DNA of 42,830 nt. Source: Holophagales bacterium (GTDB taxonomy: Bacteria; Acidobacteriota; Thermoanaerobaculia; Multivoradales; Multivoraceae). The position numbers were made by a program, and so were the translations under genes. Positions 26,010-33,669 of the stretch are shown piece after piece. Location of the stretch: assembly GCA_009843505.1 (NCBI GenBank), contig VYDI01000036.1, positions 1 to 42,830 on the forward strand, written 5' to 3'. The notes under the pieces are model-generated. The model searched no databases and had not been told where the DNA came from. It saw nothing but the letters and a program-made list of their open reading frames with translations. Position 1 is the stretch's first letter. Each line of letters opens with the position of its first letter.

Positions 26010-26572
26010 CAGGTGGCCTCGGTCCAGTAGGGCTGGCCTTGGGCGACCCGCCGCACGAGCCGACCTTCCGCTATCGCCCGGCGCACGCGGTGGAGATGCT
26101 CGGAGACCGAACCGTCGCGGTCGAAGAGCACCTGGCCGTCGATGGCCGCTTCTGCCCAGAGGCCGCTGAAAGTCTCTTCCTCGGGCAGGTGGACGAAGTG
26201 CGCGTCGATCGGCCGCCCGTGCCACGCAATTGGTTCGGCGTCCCAGAGACGGTACAGCGCGCGGTCGAGTTCGACGCTTCGGTCGACGACGACGAGCGCG
26301 TCGACGTCGGACGCCGCGGTGGCCTCGCCACGGGCCCACGAGCCGTGGAGGAGTACGGCCTTCAAGCTGTTGCCGGCGACGGATGAAGCGCGGGAAAGAA
26401 GCGTGACGGCGCCGCCCTCGGCGGTCCCTGCCGACGCGAGACGGCGAACGCAGTACTCGTTTAGAGACACGCCGGCCGCCCGTGCCGCTCCGTCGAGCGC
26501 CGCGTGCAGCGAGGGCGGCATTCGTACGAGGAATCGGCCGGATTTTGTCGCTGTGGGGGTAGATGTCGTCAT
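26009..26572 (-). CDS. RHH-MNT fusion: DNA-binding minimal nucleotidyltransferase antitoxin
   Basis: A 187-residue protein with two parts. Residues about 11-48 (SGRFLVRMPPSLHAALDGAA... and VSLNEYCVRRLASAG) form a HicB/Arc-like ribbon-helix-helix DNA-binding unit. Residues about 68-187 form a MNT nucleotidyltransferase with HGSWARGEATAASDVDALVVVD (Gly77-Ser78, Asp89, Asp91) and a likely third acid at Asp123 in PIDAHFVHL. Known MNT antitoxins AMPylate the HEPN toxin. The added RHH domain would let the antitoxin repress its own operon directly. Palindromes at 26568-26580 and 26602-26613 lie at and upstream of the start. No Shine-Dalgarno precedes ATG 26572, so it may be leaderless. Confidence 0.87.
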   Translation of the reverse strand: MTTSTPTATKSGRFLVRMPPSLHAALDGAARAAGVSLNEYCVRRLASAGTAEGGAVTLLSRASSVAGNSLKAVLLHGSWARGEATAASDVDALVVVDRSVELDRALYRLWDAEPIAWHGRPIDAHFVHLPEEETFSGLWAEAAIDGQVLFDRDGSVSEHLHRVRRAIAEGRLVRRVAQGQPYWTEAT

Positions 26573-26580
26573 CCGATGAC
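26568..26580. promoter_or_regulatory. Palindrome over the start codon of the RHH-MNT gene (candidate operator)
   Basis: GTCATC-C-GATGAC, a perfect 6-bp inverted repeat with one central base, includes the start codon. Ribbon-helix-helix antitoxins bind short palindromes in their own promoters, so this is a candidate autoregulatory site. Binding is inferred. Confidence 0.35.
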
Positions 26581-26601
26581 GAATAGTATCACCAAGAACG
26601 A

Positions 26602-26613
26602 GATATCGATATC
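26602..26613. promoter_or_regulatory. Perfect 12-bp palindrome GATATCGATATC (candidate operator)
   Basis: It lies in the 83-bp gap between the RHH-MNT gene and the divergent GST gene, an unusually AT-rich patch for this window. Both directions could be controlled from here. Confidence 0.4.
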
Positions 26614-26655
26614 ACACCCAGGGCCCCCGCGTTTCTGACATTCTTGCCGTGCGCG

Positions 26656-27348
26656 ATGGCAGACGAGCGAAGCAACGTCCCACCGCTGGTGCTCTGGGGC
26701 TGCAGCACGTCGCGGACGCTGCGCGCTCACTGGGCACTCAACGAACTGGGGCTCGACTACGAGCACCGGCCGATCGGTCCACGGACGGGCGAGACCCAAA
26801 CGGAGGAGTTCACGAAGCTCAATCCGCGTCAGAAGATCCCGTTGCTGCAGGACGCAGAGCTGACGCTCGCCGAGAGCGCGGCGATCGTGAACTACCTGGC
26901 CGTGACCTACGGCGAGCCGTTCGGCCTGATGCCGGCCGCGGGAACGGAGGAGCGTGCGCGGTACGACCAGTGGGCGTTCTTCGTGATGATGGAGCTCGAC
27001 GCCCACACGCTCTACGTGATCCGCAAGCACCGCGACCTCGCTTACCTCTACGGCGAGGCTCCGGCGGCGATCCAGACCGCGAGCGAGGGCTTCGCCAGGC
27101 AGTCGGCGGTGGCGGAACTTGAGTTCGCTGACGGGCGGGAGTTCCTGCTCGGCGACCGGTTCACGGGCGTCGACATCCTCCTTTGCAGTTGCCTGGACTG
27201 GGCGGTTGCCTACGGTGAGCCGATCGGTGAGCGGCTGGCGGCCTATCGCGATCGTCTGAACCTGCGCCCCGCCTACGTCCGGGCGGCGCAGGCGAACTTC
27301 TTCACCCGGCCCGAGTTGCTGCCGCCGTCGCTTCAGGGCGACGTCTGA
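26656..27348 (+). CDS. Glutathione S-transferase family protein
   Basis: A 230-residue cytosolic GST-fold protein. The N-terminal thioredoxin-like domain has LWGCSTSRTLRAHWALNELGLDYEHRPIG, KLNPRQKIPLLQDAELTLAESAAIVNYLA; the ESxAI glutathione site is intact. The helical C-terminal domain includes FLLGDRFTGVDILLCSCLDWAV, the N-capping/D-box segment. Ser14 or nearby residues could activate glutathione. ATG 26656 is preferred over an upstream TTG at 26644. It overlaps the ZIP transporter start as TGATG, so the two are translationally coupled; this suggests a link between detoxification and metal handling. Confidence 0.92.
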   Translation: MADERSNVPPLVLWGCSTSRTLRAHWALNELGLDYEHRPIGPRTGETQTEEFTKLNPRQKIPLLQDAELTLAESAAIVNYLAVTYGEPFGLMPAAGTEERARYDQWAFFVMMELDAHTLYVIRKHRDLAYLYGEAPAAIQTASEGFARQSAVAELEFADGREFLLGDRFTGVDILLCSCLDWAVAYGEPIGERLAAYRDRLNLRPAYVRAAQANFFTRPELLPPSLQGDV

Positions 27349-28478
27349 TGTCCCCGCTTGCCATCAAGATCGTCGCCGGCCTGTCGATCTTCGGGATCGC
27401 CATCGTCGGCGGCATGATCCCCATCCTCGTCGCCAGGCAGCAGGCCAGCCGGCGCTACCTCTCCCTGGGCAACGCGCTGGCAGGGGGGATCTTCCTCGGT
27501 GTCGGGTTCGTCCACCTGCTGCCCGAGGCCGATGAAGCGCTACGGAAACTGGTCGACTATCCCCTGGCGCCCCTGCTCGCGGCGCTTGGAGTCGGTCTGC
27601 TGCTGTTGGTCGACCGGGTCTTCCTCGAGAGCCGCAACTCGATGCTGGGCCGGGAAGACGAGCGGACGAGGCCGCCCTTCTACGCCTTCGTCCTGCTCAT
27701 CGTGCTGTCCGTGCACTCGATCATCGCCGGGATGGCTCTAGGGCTTCAGCCGGAAGCCGCGGCCGCGCTCGTCGTCATGCTGGGCATCCTGTTCCACAAG
27801 GGATCGGCGGCGTTCGCGCTGATCGTGACCGCCCACTCCGCGGGCAACCGGAAGCTGTGGCAGACGCTCTGGCTCTTCTCGGTCATGACGCCGCTCGGGA
27901 TCGTGTTCGGCACTGTGGCGGGACAGGTGTTCGAGGGGAGAACGGCCCTGATCTTCGAGGGGAGCTTCAACGCGGTCGCCGCCGGCACGTTCATCTATGT
28001 GGCGGTGATGGACGTGCTGGACGCGGAGATGTCGAGGGAGCGGGACCGGATCGCCCAGTACGTCCGGAGCTCCCTGATGGGCGAAGACGACGTTCCGATG
28101 CCCGAGCAGGACCGCGACCGGGCGCTCAAGTTCGCGCTGGTGATGATCGGCATTGGAACGATGGCGGTGATGGGCCTCTGGCATCAGCACTCCCACCTCG
28201 GCCACTCGCACGGTGACGACGGTCACGCTCACGAGGAGCAGGTGGAGCACGACGATCATGCTCATGACGAGGATGCCGGGCATGACGATCATGATCACGA
28301 GGACGGTAACGCTGGCGGCCAAGAGGAAGGCGACGCTGGCGGCGGCGGCGACGATCACGACGAGGCGGGCGAGGACCACGAGGATCATGACGACCATGAT
28401 CACGAGGACCACGCGTCGGTGCTCGGGCCGCCCGGGAGAGTCGGGCTACTGCCGGAAGCAGGTGCGCTGGCCGTCTAG
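27348..28478 (+). CDS. ZIP-family metal transporter with His/Asp-rich C-terminal tail
   Basis: A 376-residue inner-membrane protein with about 7-8 hydrophobic segments. ZIP landmarks are SLGNALAGGIFLGVGFVHLLPEA (about 38-60), LSVHSIIAGMALG in TM4 and ILFHKGSAAFAL in TM5, whose His residues form the metal site. The usual HS..EG of TM4 is HSIIAG here. After the last membrane segment, residues 279-355 contain 19 His among many Asp and Glu, then a short tail. ZIP proteins bring zinc, iron or manganese into the cytoplasm. The rich tail is at the C-terminus rather than the more common central loop. Its 3' end overlaps the convergent PQQ gene by 33 bp. Confidence 0.9.
   Translation: MSPLAIKIVAGLSIFGIAIVGGMIPILVARQQASRRYLSLGNALAGGIFLGVGFVHLLPEADEALRKLVDYPLAPLLAALGVGLLLLVDRVFLESRNSMLGREDERTRPPFYAFVLLIVLSVHSIIAGMALGLQPEAAAALVVMLGILFHKGSAAFALIVTAHSAGNRKLWQTLWLFSVMTPLGIVFGTVAGQVFEGRTALIFEGSFNAVAAGTFIYVAVMDVLDAEMSRERDRIAQYVRSSLMGEDDVPMPEQDRDRALKFALVMIGIGTMAVMGLWHQHSHLGHSHGDDGHAHEEQVEHDDHAHDEDAGHDDHDHEDGNAGGQEEGDAGGGGDDHDEAGEDHEDHDDHDHEDHASVLGPPGRVGLLPEAGALAV
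28182..28412. repeat. His/Asp-codon low-complexity tract in the ZIP gene
   Basis: CAC/CAT/GAC/GAT/GAG codons encode 19 His in 77 residues. The tract resembles those of the TonB receptor at the left edge in composition, but is on the opposite strand and in an inner-membrane protein. Confidence 0.7.
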
Positions 28479-30680
28479 CGTGTCGACGTCGGAGCCGAGC
28501 TCGCCGGTGGCCTCGGCGCCGTTCTCGCTCAGGAGGAAGGCCACCAGGTCTGCGGATGCCGCCGGGCCGATCGTCCCCTCCCGGCCCTGCGGCATCGTCT
28601 CGCGGATCGACCGGTAGAGCCCGCTGGCGGCGCGGTTCTGCCAGTAGCTCGTGAAGCTGCGGCCGGCGAGCGCCGCGCCCTGGGTGCCGCCCCGCAGCGT
28701 CGGTCCATGGCACTCGGCACACTCTTTCTGGTAGAGAACGGCGCCGCGCTCGGCCTGCTCCACCGAGAACGTGGCGCAGGGCGCCGACGCCTCGAGCAGG
28801 GGAGCGTCGATCATGACCACCGGCGGCGGTTCGGTGACTGCCGCTGTGACGGTCGGCTGCTCGATCGGACCGCGCCCGGCGGTGTCGGACAGCTTGAAGG
28901 CGTAGAGCAGGTTCGCGCCTGAGCGTGCGTTCAGGTTCCCGAGGCGGTTGAAGAGGCCGCTCAACAGGTCGCCGCCGCCCGCGCTCACCGCGACGTACTG
29001 CTCGCCGTCCACCGCGAAGCTGACCGGGAAGCCGCTGACCGGTCCGCCGAGCACCGTCTCCCAGAGGATGTCGCCGGTCTTCGCGTCGAAAGCCCGGAAG
29101 CGCCGGTTCGTGTTCCCGGCGAAGACGAGGCCGCCGCCCGTCGTCAGCACGGACATGACGCCGGCCGGCTCCTCGAAGCGCCACAGGGACCTGGCCGTGC
29201 GTGCGGAAACGGCGTCCAGGCGCCCGACCGTCGTCTTGTTCGGCGCCAACCGCATGTTGAAGGCGATGCCGTAGCCCTGAGGCGGCCCCTCGCCGGTGCC
29301 GGTGATGGTCGGCGACATGCAGACGTCCTGGAGCGGCGCGTAGACGGCCTCGGTCACCGGGCTGTAGGCCGCGGTCGGCCAGTCCTTGCCGCCGCTCGCC
29401 GCCGGGCAGACGACGCCGTACTCCTCGTCCCGGGCCTTGGGGATGACCTCCTCGTTGACCGTGACCGTGCCGGTGTGCGGGTCGATGTGGGTGATCACGT
29501 TCTGGAAGACGGTCTCCCGCGCCCACAGGAACTCGCCGGTCTCCCGGTCGAGGGTCCAGAAGATGGCGGTCTTGCCGGGGAAGCCGGTCATCACCCTCCG
29601 CCGGGCGCCGCGTTCGAGGGTGGGATTGATGGACCAGGCGGCCTCGTCGTCCGGCTCCATCTCCAGGTCGACGAGGATGCGCTCGAAGGGGTGGTCGAGG
29701 TCCCAGTTGTCCCGCGGCAGGTGCTGGAAGTACCAGGCGAGCTCGCCGGTGTCGGCGCGGAGCGCGAGGGTGCTGTTCGAGTAGAGGAGCGACCCGGCGC
29801 CGCTGCCGCGCAGGACCTCCGGCGACGGCGCGGGCACCGACGTGCCCCAGTAGACGAGTCCGAGGTCCGGGTCGTACGAGCCGACGTGCCAGGCGCCGAC
29901 GTGGAACCGGCGCTCGAGCGGCAGGCCGCCCCAGGTTTCGTCGCCGGGTTCACCGGGCCGGGGGATCGTGTGGAAGCGCCACAGCTCCCGGCCGTCCTCC
30001 GCGTCGTGCGCCGTGAGGTAACAGCCGCCGGCGACGGACATGTTGCAGGAGCGCCCGCTGATCACCTTGCCGTCGGCGATGATCGGGCCGGAGGAATGGG
30101 CGATGCGGCTGTCGCCGACCCGGGTTTCCCACACGAGCTCGCCAGTGTTTGCGTCCAGGCGGATGATGAAGGCGTCCATCGTGGCGACGAACAGGCCGTC
30201 CTGCCAGATCGCGATGTTGCGCGTGATCCGGCCCAGACCCTGCCCGAAGCGCCGTGCGGGGTCCGCCCCTTCCGGGTCGAGGTAGTTGTGCTCGCGGCGG
30301 TACTCCCAGATCAGGTCGCCGGTGCGCGCGTCGAGGGCGTGGATCACGTCTCCCGTCTGCGGCAGGTAGACGATGCCGCCGCGCACGAGCGGCGTCGCCT
30401 CGTTGGGGCCGTCTTCCATGGGCGCCGCCCAGGCGAAGTCGAGTTGGCCGACGGTTTCGGTGTTCACCGCGTCGAGCGCACTGAACGCCCAGGCGGACAG
30501 GTTGCCGCGGAAGCTCAACCAGTCCCCGTCCGGCGTGGCGGCCAGTTCGGCGTCGGTGACCGGTTCGATCAGGGGGCCGGACTGACCGTGTACGGAGCCC
30601 AGTGCCAGTAACGCCTGAAGTACGGCGGTCGTTACCACGCTGGCCAGTCGCACACCGCCCGGTACACGGTTCGAACTCAT
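28446..30680 (-). CDS. PQQ-dependent quinohemoprotein dehydrogenase with cytochrome c domain
   Basis: A 744-residue periplasmic dehydrogenase. A signal peptide ends at VHGQS. The eight-bladed propeller shows repeated W-motifs such as VIHALDARTGDLIWEYR, IIRLDANTGELVWETRV, FRAFDAKTGDILWETVLGG. RDNWDLDH carries the likely catalytic Asp. The C-terminal cytochrome c domain has CAECH (654-658) and a candidate axial Met near residue 696 in RETMPQGREG. Such enzymes oxidise alcohols and pass electrons through the haem. The adjacent-Cys disulfide of methanol dehydrogenases is not seen. A possible -10 (TATGCT) lies 57 bp upstream. PQQ synthesis genes are not in view. Alcohol class is unknown. Confidence 0.92.
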   Translation of the reverse strand: MSSNRVPGGVRLASVVTTAVLQALLALGSVHGQSGPLIEPVTDAELAATPDGDWLSFRGNLSAWAFSALDAVNTETVGQLDFAWAAPMEDGPNEATPLVRGGIVYLPQTGDVIHALDARTGDLIWEYRREHNYLDPEGADPARRFGQGLGRITRNIAIWQDGLFVATMDAFIIRLDANTGELVWETRVGDSRIAHSSGPIIADGKVISGRSCNMSVAGGCYLTAHDAEDGRELWRFHTIPRPGEPGDETWGGLPLERRFHVGAWHVGSYDPDLGLVYWGTSVPAPSPEVLRGSGAGSLLYSNSTLALRADTGELAWYFQHLPRDNWDLDHPFERILVDLEMEPDDEAAWSINPTLERGARRRVMTGFPGKTAIFWTLDRETGEFLWARETVFQNVITHIDPHTGTVTVNEEVIPKARDEEYGVVCPAASGGKDWPTAAYSPVTEAVYAPLQDVCMSPTITGTGEGPPQGYGIAFNMRLAPNKTTVGRLDAVSARTARSLWRFEEPAGVMSVLTTGGGLVFAGNTNRRFRAFDAKTGDILWETVLGGPVSGFPVSFAVDGEQYVAVSAGGGDLLSGLFNRLGNLNARSGANLLYAFKLSDTAGRGPIEQPTVTAAVTEPPPVVMIDAPLLEASAPCATFSVEQAERGAVLYQKECAECHGPTLRGGTQGAALAGRSFTSYWQNRAASGLYRSIRETMPQGREGTIGPAASADLVAFLLSENGAEATGELGSDVDTLDGQRTCFRQ

Positions 30681-30736
30681 GTCACGCTCCCTGATCGTTG
30701 GCAGACGGGTACCTGCCTTGTCCGTGGTCGGGGCGG

Positions 30737-30742
30737 AGCATA
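30737..30742 (-). promoter_or_regulatory. Putative -10 element (TATGCT) for the PQQ dehydrogenase
   Basis: TATGCT on the minus strand in the 123-bp gap between the PQQ dehydrogenase and the divergent WEGD gene. No -35 match. Confidence 0.3.
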
Positions 30743-30757
30743 GCGGGATGCCGCTGG

Positions 30758-30763
30758 TACGAT
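30758..30763 (+). promoter_or_regulatory. Putative -10 element (TACGAT) for the WEGD gene at 30804
   Basis: TACGAT, preceded by TGG (TGGTACGAT), lies 41 bp before the ATG and before the ribosome site GGAGGAGGA. It pairs with the opposite-strand box at 30737-30742 to give a divergent promoter region. Confidence 0.3.
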
Positions 30764-30803
30764 GTTTGACGCATCGCCAGCCCAGACAGTCGGAGGAGGA
30801 CCG

Positions 30804-31937
30804 ATGAACCACACGATCTCGGGAGTGCTTTCTCGCTCCGTGCTCACCCTGGGCCTCGCGGCCCTGATCGCGCTCCCGGCGGTCGCCGCCGAAGACGACA
30901 CTCCCCGCATGGCGGACGGCAAGCCCGATCTCTCGGGCTTCTACAACATCGCCACCCTGACGCCGCTTCAGCGGCCCGCGCGGTACGGCGACAACCTGTT
31001 CCTGACCGCCGAGGAGGCGAACGCGATCGAGGAGGAAGAGCAGGCGCTGCTGGCCAGGGCCAACGAGAAGAGCGACCCGAACCGCGCCGCTCCGTCCGAC
31101 ACGGGCGCGGCCCCGGTCGGCTTCGACGACTCCCAGCGCGAGAACCTGGGCGCCGGCAACGTCGGCGGCTACAACGCGTTCTGGATCGACCGCGGCTCGA
31201 GCGCCGTGTCGATCGACGGCGCCTACCGGACTTCGATCATCTCGGAACCGGCGAACGGCCGGATGCCGCCGATCACGGACGCCGCCAGGGAGCGCCGCGC
31301 CGCCCGGCGGGCTCTGACGCCGTTCCGGGCCAACAAGGGCGTCGCCTGGTGGATCCAGGAAGGAGGCGCCGACGCGCCTGGGCCGTACGACGACATCGAG
31401 CAGCGGCCTCACGCCGAGCGCTGCATCATGGGTTTCGGCTCGACCCAGGGACCGCCGATGCTGCCGGCGCTCTACAACAACCACAAGCGGATCGTGCAGA
31501 CCGACACCCACGTGATGATCCTGGTCGAGATGAACCACGACGCCCGGGTCGTCCGTCTGAACTCCGAGCACGACGACCCCGGCGTCCGCAAGTGGCTGGG
31601 CGACTCGATCGGCTGGTGGGAAGGCGACACCATGGTCGTCAGCACGAAGAACTTCGGCGACCGGCCGGGCCTGAGTTCGGCTTCGCGCGACCTGCACGTC
31701 ACGGAGCGCTTCACCCGGCTCGACGCGGACACCCTCCACTACGAGTTCACCGTCGATGACCCGTCGACCTGGGCCCAGCCCTGGCAGGGCGACTACGTCT
31801 GGCCGGCGACCACGGACAAGGTCTACGAGTACGCCTGCCACGAAGGCAACTACGCGATGGGCAACATCATGCGCGGCGCGCGGCTGCTTGAATCCGAAGC
31901 GCTGGCGGCCGCCGCCGGAACGGGCGGCGGTGAGTAG
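30804..31937 (+). CDS. Exported WEGD-family protein
   Basis: A 377-residue exported protein of unknown function. ATG 30804 follows GGAGGAGGA. The signal peptide ends at AVAAE. Blocks: MADGKPDLSGFYNIATLTPLQRP (36-58), SDPNRAAP, VGGYNAFWIDRG, YRTSIISEPANGRMPPIT, NKGVAWWIQ, HAERCIMGFGSTQGPPMLPALYNN (Cys207), THVMILVEMNHDARVVRL, GDSIGWWEGDTMVVSTKNF and YEYACHEGNYAMGNIMRGARLLE (Cys345). It is divergent from the PQQ dehydrogenase with a shared 123-bp promoter region, and so may be co-regulated with it. The stop lies 9 bp from that of the convergent GFA gene. Confidence 0.83.
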   Translation: MNHTISGVLSRSVLTLGLAALIALPAVAAEDDTPRMADGKPDLSGFYNIATLTPLQRPARYGDNLFLTAEEANAIEEEEQALLARANEKSDPNRAAPSDTGAAPVGFDDSQRENLGAGNVGGYNAFWIDRGSSAVSIDGAYRTSIISEPANGRMPPITDAARERRAARRALTPFRANKGVAWWIQEGGADAPGPYDDIEQRPHAERCIMGFGSTQGPPMLPALYNNHKRIVQTDTHVMILVEMNHDARVVRLNSEHDDPGVRKWLGDSIGWWEGDTMVVSTKNFGDRPGLSSASRDLHVTERFTRLDADTLHYEFTVDDPSTWAQPWQGDYVWPATTDKVYEYACHEGNYAMGNIMRGARLLESEALAAAAGTGGGE

Positions 31938-31946
31938 GCGCGTTAG

Positions 31947-32390
31947 CTACCCGAGCCCCAGCTCCTTCATCAGCTCCGCCTCCGTCACTCGCGGGCGGTC
32001 GTCGGCGAAGTCGTAGCGGTCGGGCCTGGCGTCGCTGTAGATGTGACGGTCGAGCTGGAAGCCGACTGCGTCGTCGAGGGCATCGACGCTGACGATCAGC
32101 ATGCCCTCCGGCTCGTGGGCGAGCCGCCAGAAGAGGCTCGATCCGCACCTTGAGCAGAAGCCGCGCTGGGCCCAGGGTGTACCCTGGTACCAGGTCAGGC
32201 CGTCGTCGTTCAGCCACTCCGTGTTGGGTTCGGGACAGTGGACGGACATCAGCGGGCCGCCGGACCAGCGGCGGCACAGGCCGCAGTGACAGACGCTGTA
32301 GGTGCGCTCGGGCACGTCGACCTCGAAGCGGATCGCGCCGCAGAGGCACTGGCCGCGCATTCTGTCGGCGGCCGTTTCGGACTCAGTCAT
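31947..32390 (-). CDS. GFA-family zinc protein (glutathione-dependent formaldehyde-activating type)
   Basis: A 147-residue zinc-binding protein of the GFA (PF04828) fold. The metal motifs are complete: CLCG (Cys15, Cys17), CHCGLC (Cys34, Cys36, Cys39) and FCSRCGSSLFW (Cys79, Cys82). The founding member condenses formaldehyde with glutathione, but most relatives have no tested function. It overlaps the DUF2911 gene by 8 bp and is the last gene of a minus-strand set. The sox operon nearby could release formaldehyde, which makes a detoxification role attractive but unproven. Confidence 0.92.
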   Translation of the reverse strand: MTESETAADRMRGQCLCGAIRFEVDVPERTYSVCHCGLCRRWSGGPLMSVHCPEPNTEWLNDDGLTWYQGTPWAQRGFCSRCGSSLFWRLAHEPEGMLIVSVDALDDAVGFQLDRHIYSDARPDRYDFADDRPRVTEAELMKELGLG

Positions 32391-33090
32391 CGGTTTCTCC
32401 TGTTTCCGGCGAAGCCACCTGGAACGGCACGGACGCCATCTGGCGGTCCCAGAAGAGCGCCAGACGGCCGCCTTCCGGCGTCACGTCGAGGAATTGCCAG
32501 GACAACTGCTCGAAGGACATGGGCAGCGGCTGAAGCGTCATGTCGGTGCGCAGCACGTCCCTGTCCGGCGTATAGCCGTAGGCGCCGAAGAGCGCCGTCC
32601 GGTCGTGGTAGTCGTAGCGCTCCTGTGCCGGCCACTCGGAGATGATGAGGATCCACTGCTCGGGGCCGAGCTGGATGAACATCGTGTACTCGCCCGGATC
32701 GAGGCGGGTTTCGTCGATGACCAGCGGCAGCTCGGTGATCAGCCGGGTCGTCAGGTTCGCGCCCGCCCGCCACACAGGCGCGCCGTCGTTGAGGAAGGCG
32801 ATGAAGTCGGGCGGTCCGAAGATGTCGCGACCACGGCGCAGAGGCCGCCCGTACCTGACTTCGATCCAGCCGCCGTTGACGTAGCCGGACCGAGGGTCAA
32901 AGTAGCCGCCGATCTGGGTCGCGGCGGCGCCCGCCGGGCTGGCCGGCCGGTCCTGGGCGGTGGCGATGGCGCCGCCTGCCAACAGTTCGGTACCCGCGAG
33001 CACGGAGGCTGCGACTGCGAGGCGCGCGGCGTGGCCGAATCCCAGGAGACCGGCGCTTCGCGCAGGATGCCGGCGAGGACGCCGGCGCAC
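32383..33090 (-). CDS. DUF2911 exported protein (start apparently supplied by a repeat)
   Basis: A 235-residue protein. The DUF2911 domain (about 60-215) has IEVRYGRPLRRGRDIFG, VWRAGANLTTRLI, LDPGEYTMFIQLGPEQWILIISEW. The only in-frame standard start giving a signal peptide is GTG at 33090. It lies inside repeat copy D and yields VRRRPRRHPARSAG followed by GHAARLAVAASVLAGTELLAGGAIATA. An in-frame CTG at 33041 would shorten the n-region. No clear Shine-Dalgarno precedes the GTG. Function of DUF2911 is unknown. It is followed with an 8-bp overlap by the GFA gene and preceded by DUF6265. Confidence 0.82.
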   Translation of the reverse strand: MRRRPRRHPARSAGLLGFGHAARLAVAASVLAGTELLAGGAIATAQDRPASPAGAAATQIGGYFDPRSGYVNGGWIEVRYGRPLRRGRDIFGPPDFIAFLNDGAPVWRAGANLTTRLITELPLVIDETRLDPGEYTMFIQLGPEQWILIISEWPAQERYDYHDRTALFGAYGYTPDRDVLRTDMTLQPLPMSFEQLSWQFLDVTPEGGRLALFWDRQMASVPFQVASPETGETDD

Positions 33091-33095
33091 CCGGT
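33050..33095 (-). repeat. Dispersed double-hairpin repeat, copy D (overlaps a gene start)
   Basis: On the minus strand it reads CCGGGTGCGCCGGCG, then stem 1 GCCGGCG-TCCT-CGCCGGC and stem 2 CCTGCGC-GAA-GCGCCGG (one mismatch). It lies between the DUF6265 stop and the DUF2911 signal peptide. Its GTG and Arg-rich frame are read as the start of DUF2911. Confidence 0.75.
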
Positions 33096-33137
33096 TTCTA
33101 CCGCACAAGCGGCTCGCCGCCACGGACCTGACCGGGG

Positions 33138-33617
33138 CTACTTGACGGCGTCGAGCGTGATGTCGAACGACTGGCCGGTGGGCGTCTCGATCGAGATGAC
33201 GAACTTGTCGTCGGCAGGACGGCTGTAGGCGAGCTTGGCCAGAACTGCCGCTCCTTCGCCCGTGTTCTCGAAGCTGATCATCCGGTCCTTCGACTCGACG
33301 ACCTTCATCACCAGGAAGCCGTCGTAGCGCGGCTTCATGCCGGGGTCCCACTGCTTGAGGCGCAGCACCAGGGAGTCGTTTTCTTCCTCGATCGAGATCA
33401 ACTCGATCATGTTGGTCGTGCCGTCGGGCGAGAAGCCGCGGACCCGGGCCACCATCGAGCCGTTCTTGGGTATGGCCCAGTTCTCTTCCAGCGCCGGGCC
33501 GCTCCAGGTCCCGGTCATCCAGGCCAGATCTTCGACCCTGGGGCCGTGGTTGTCGGCGGCGGCGGCAGTCACGGATAGCAGACTAGCGATCAGCAGAACG
33601 AAGAGCGTGCGGCGCAT
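33138..33617 (-). CDS. DUF6265 family exported protein
   Basis: A 159-residue protein. ATG 33617 follows GGAGGACAA. It has a signal peptide (MRRTLFVLLIASLLSVTAAAADN) and a domain beginning LAWMTGTWSGPALEENWAIPKNGSM, the DUF6265 signature, followed by SFENTGEGAAVLAKLAYSRP. The pattern suggests a small lipocalin-like beta barrel. Function is unknown. It is downstream of a WEGD gene (gap 52 bp) and upstream of DUF2911, all on the minus strand, so these exported proteins probably share a transcript. TATGGT at 33647-33652 could be an extra -10. Confidence 0.88.
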   Translation of the reverse strand: MRRTLFVLLIASLLSVTAAAADNHGPRVEDLAWMTGTWSGPALEENWAIPKNGSMVARVRGFSPDGTTNMIELISIEEENDSLVLRLKQWDPGMKPRYDGFLVMKVVESKDRMISFENTGEGAAVLAKLAYSRPADDKFVISIETPTGQSFDITLDAVK

Positions 33618-33669
33618 GGATTGTCCTCCAGGGAGTTGAGCCGCCGACCATAGCAGCGGGCAGTGGTGT

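Noticed and set aside
28182..28412. Possible frameshift in the ZIP gene, given the odd acidic/His tail
   Set aside because: The His codons are in frame and follow a complete membrane domain. Such tails are known in ZIP proteins, though usually elsewhere in the chain.
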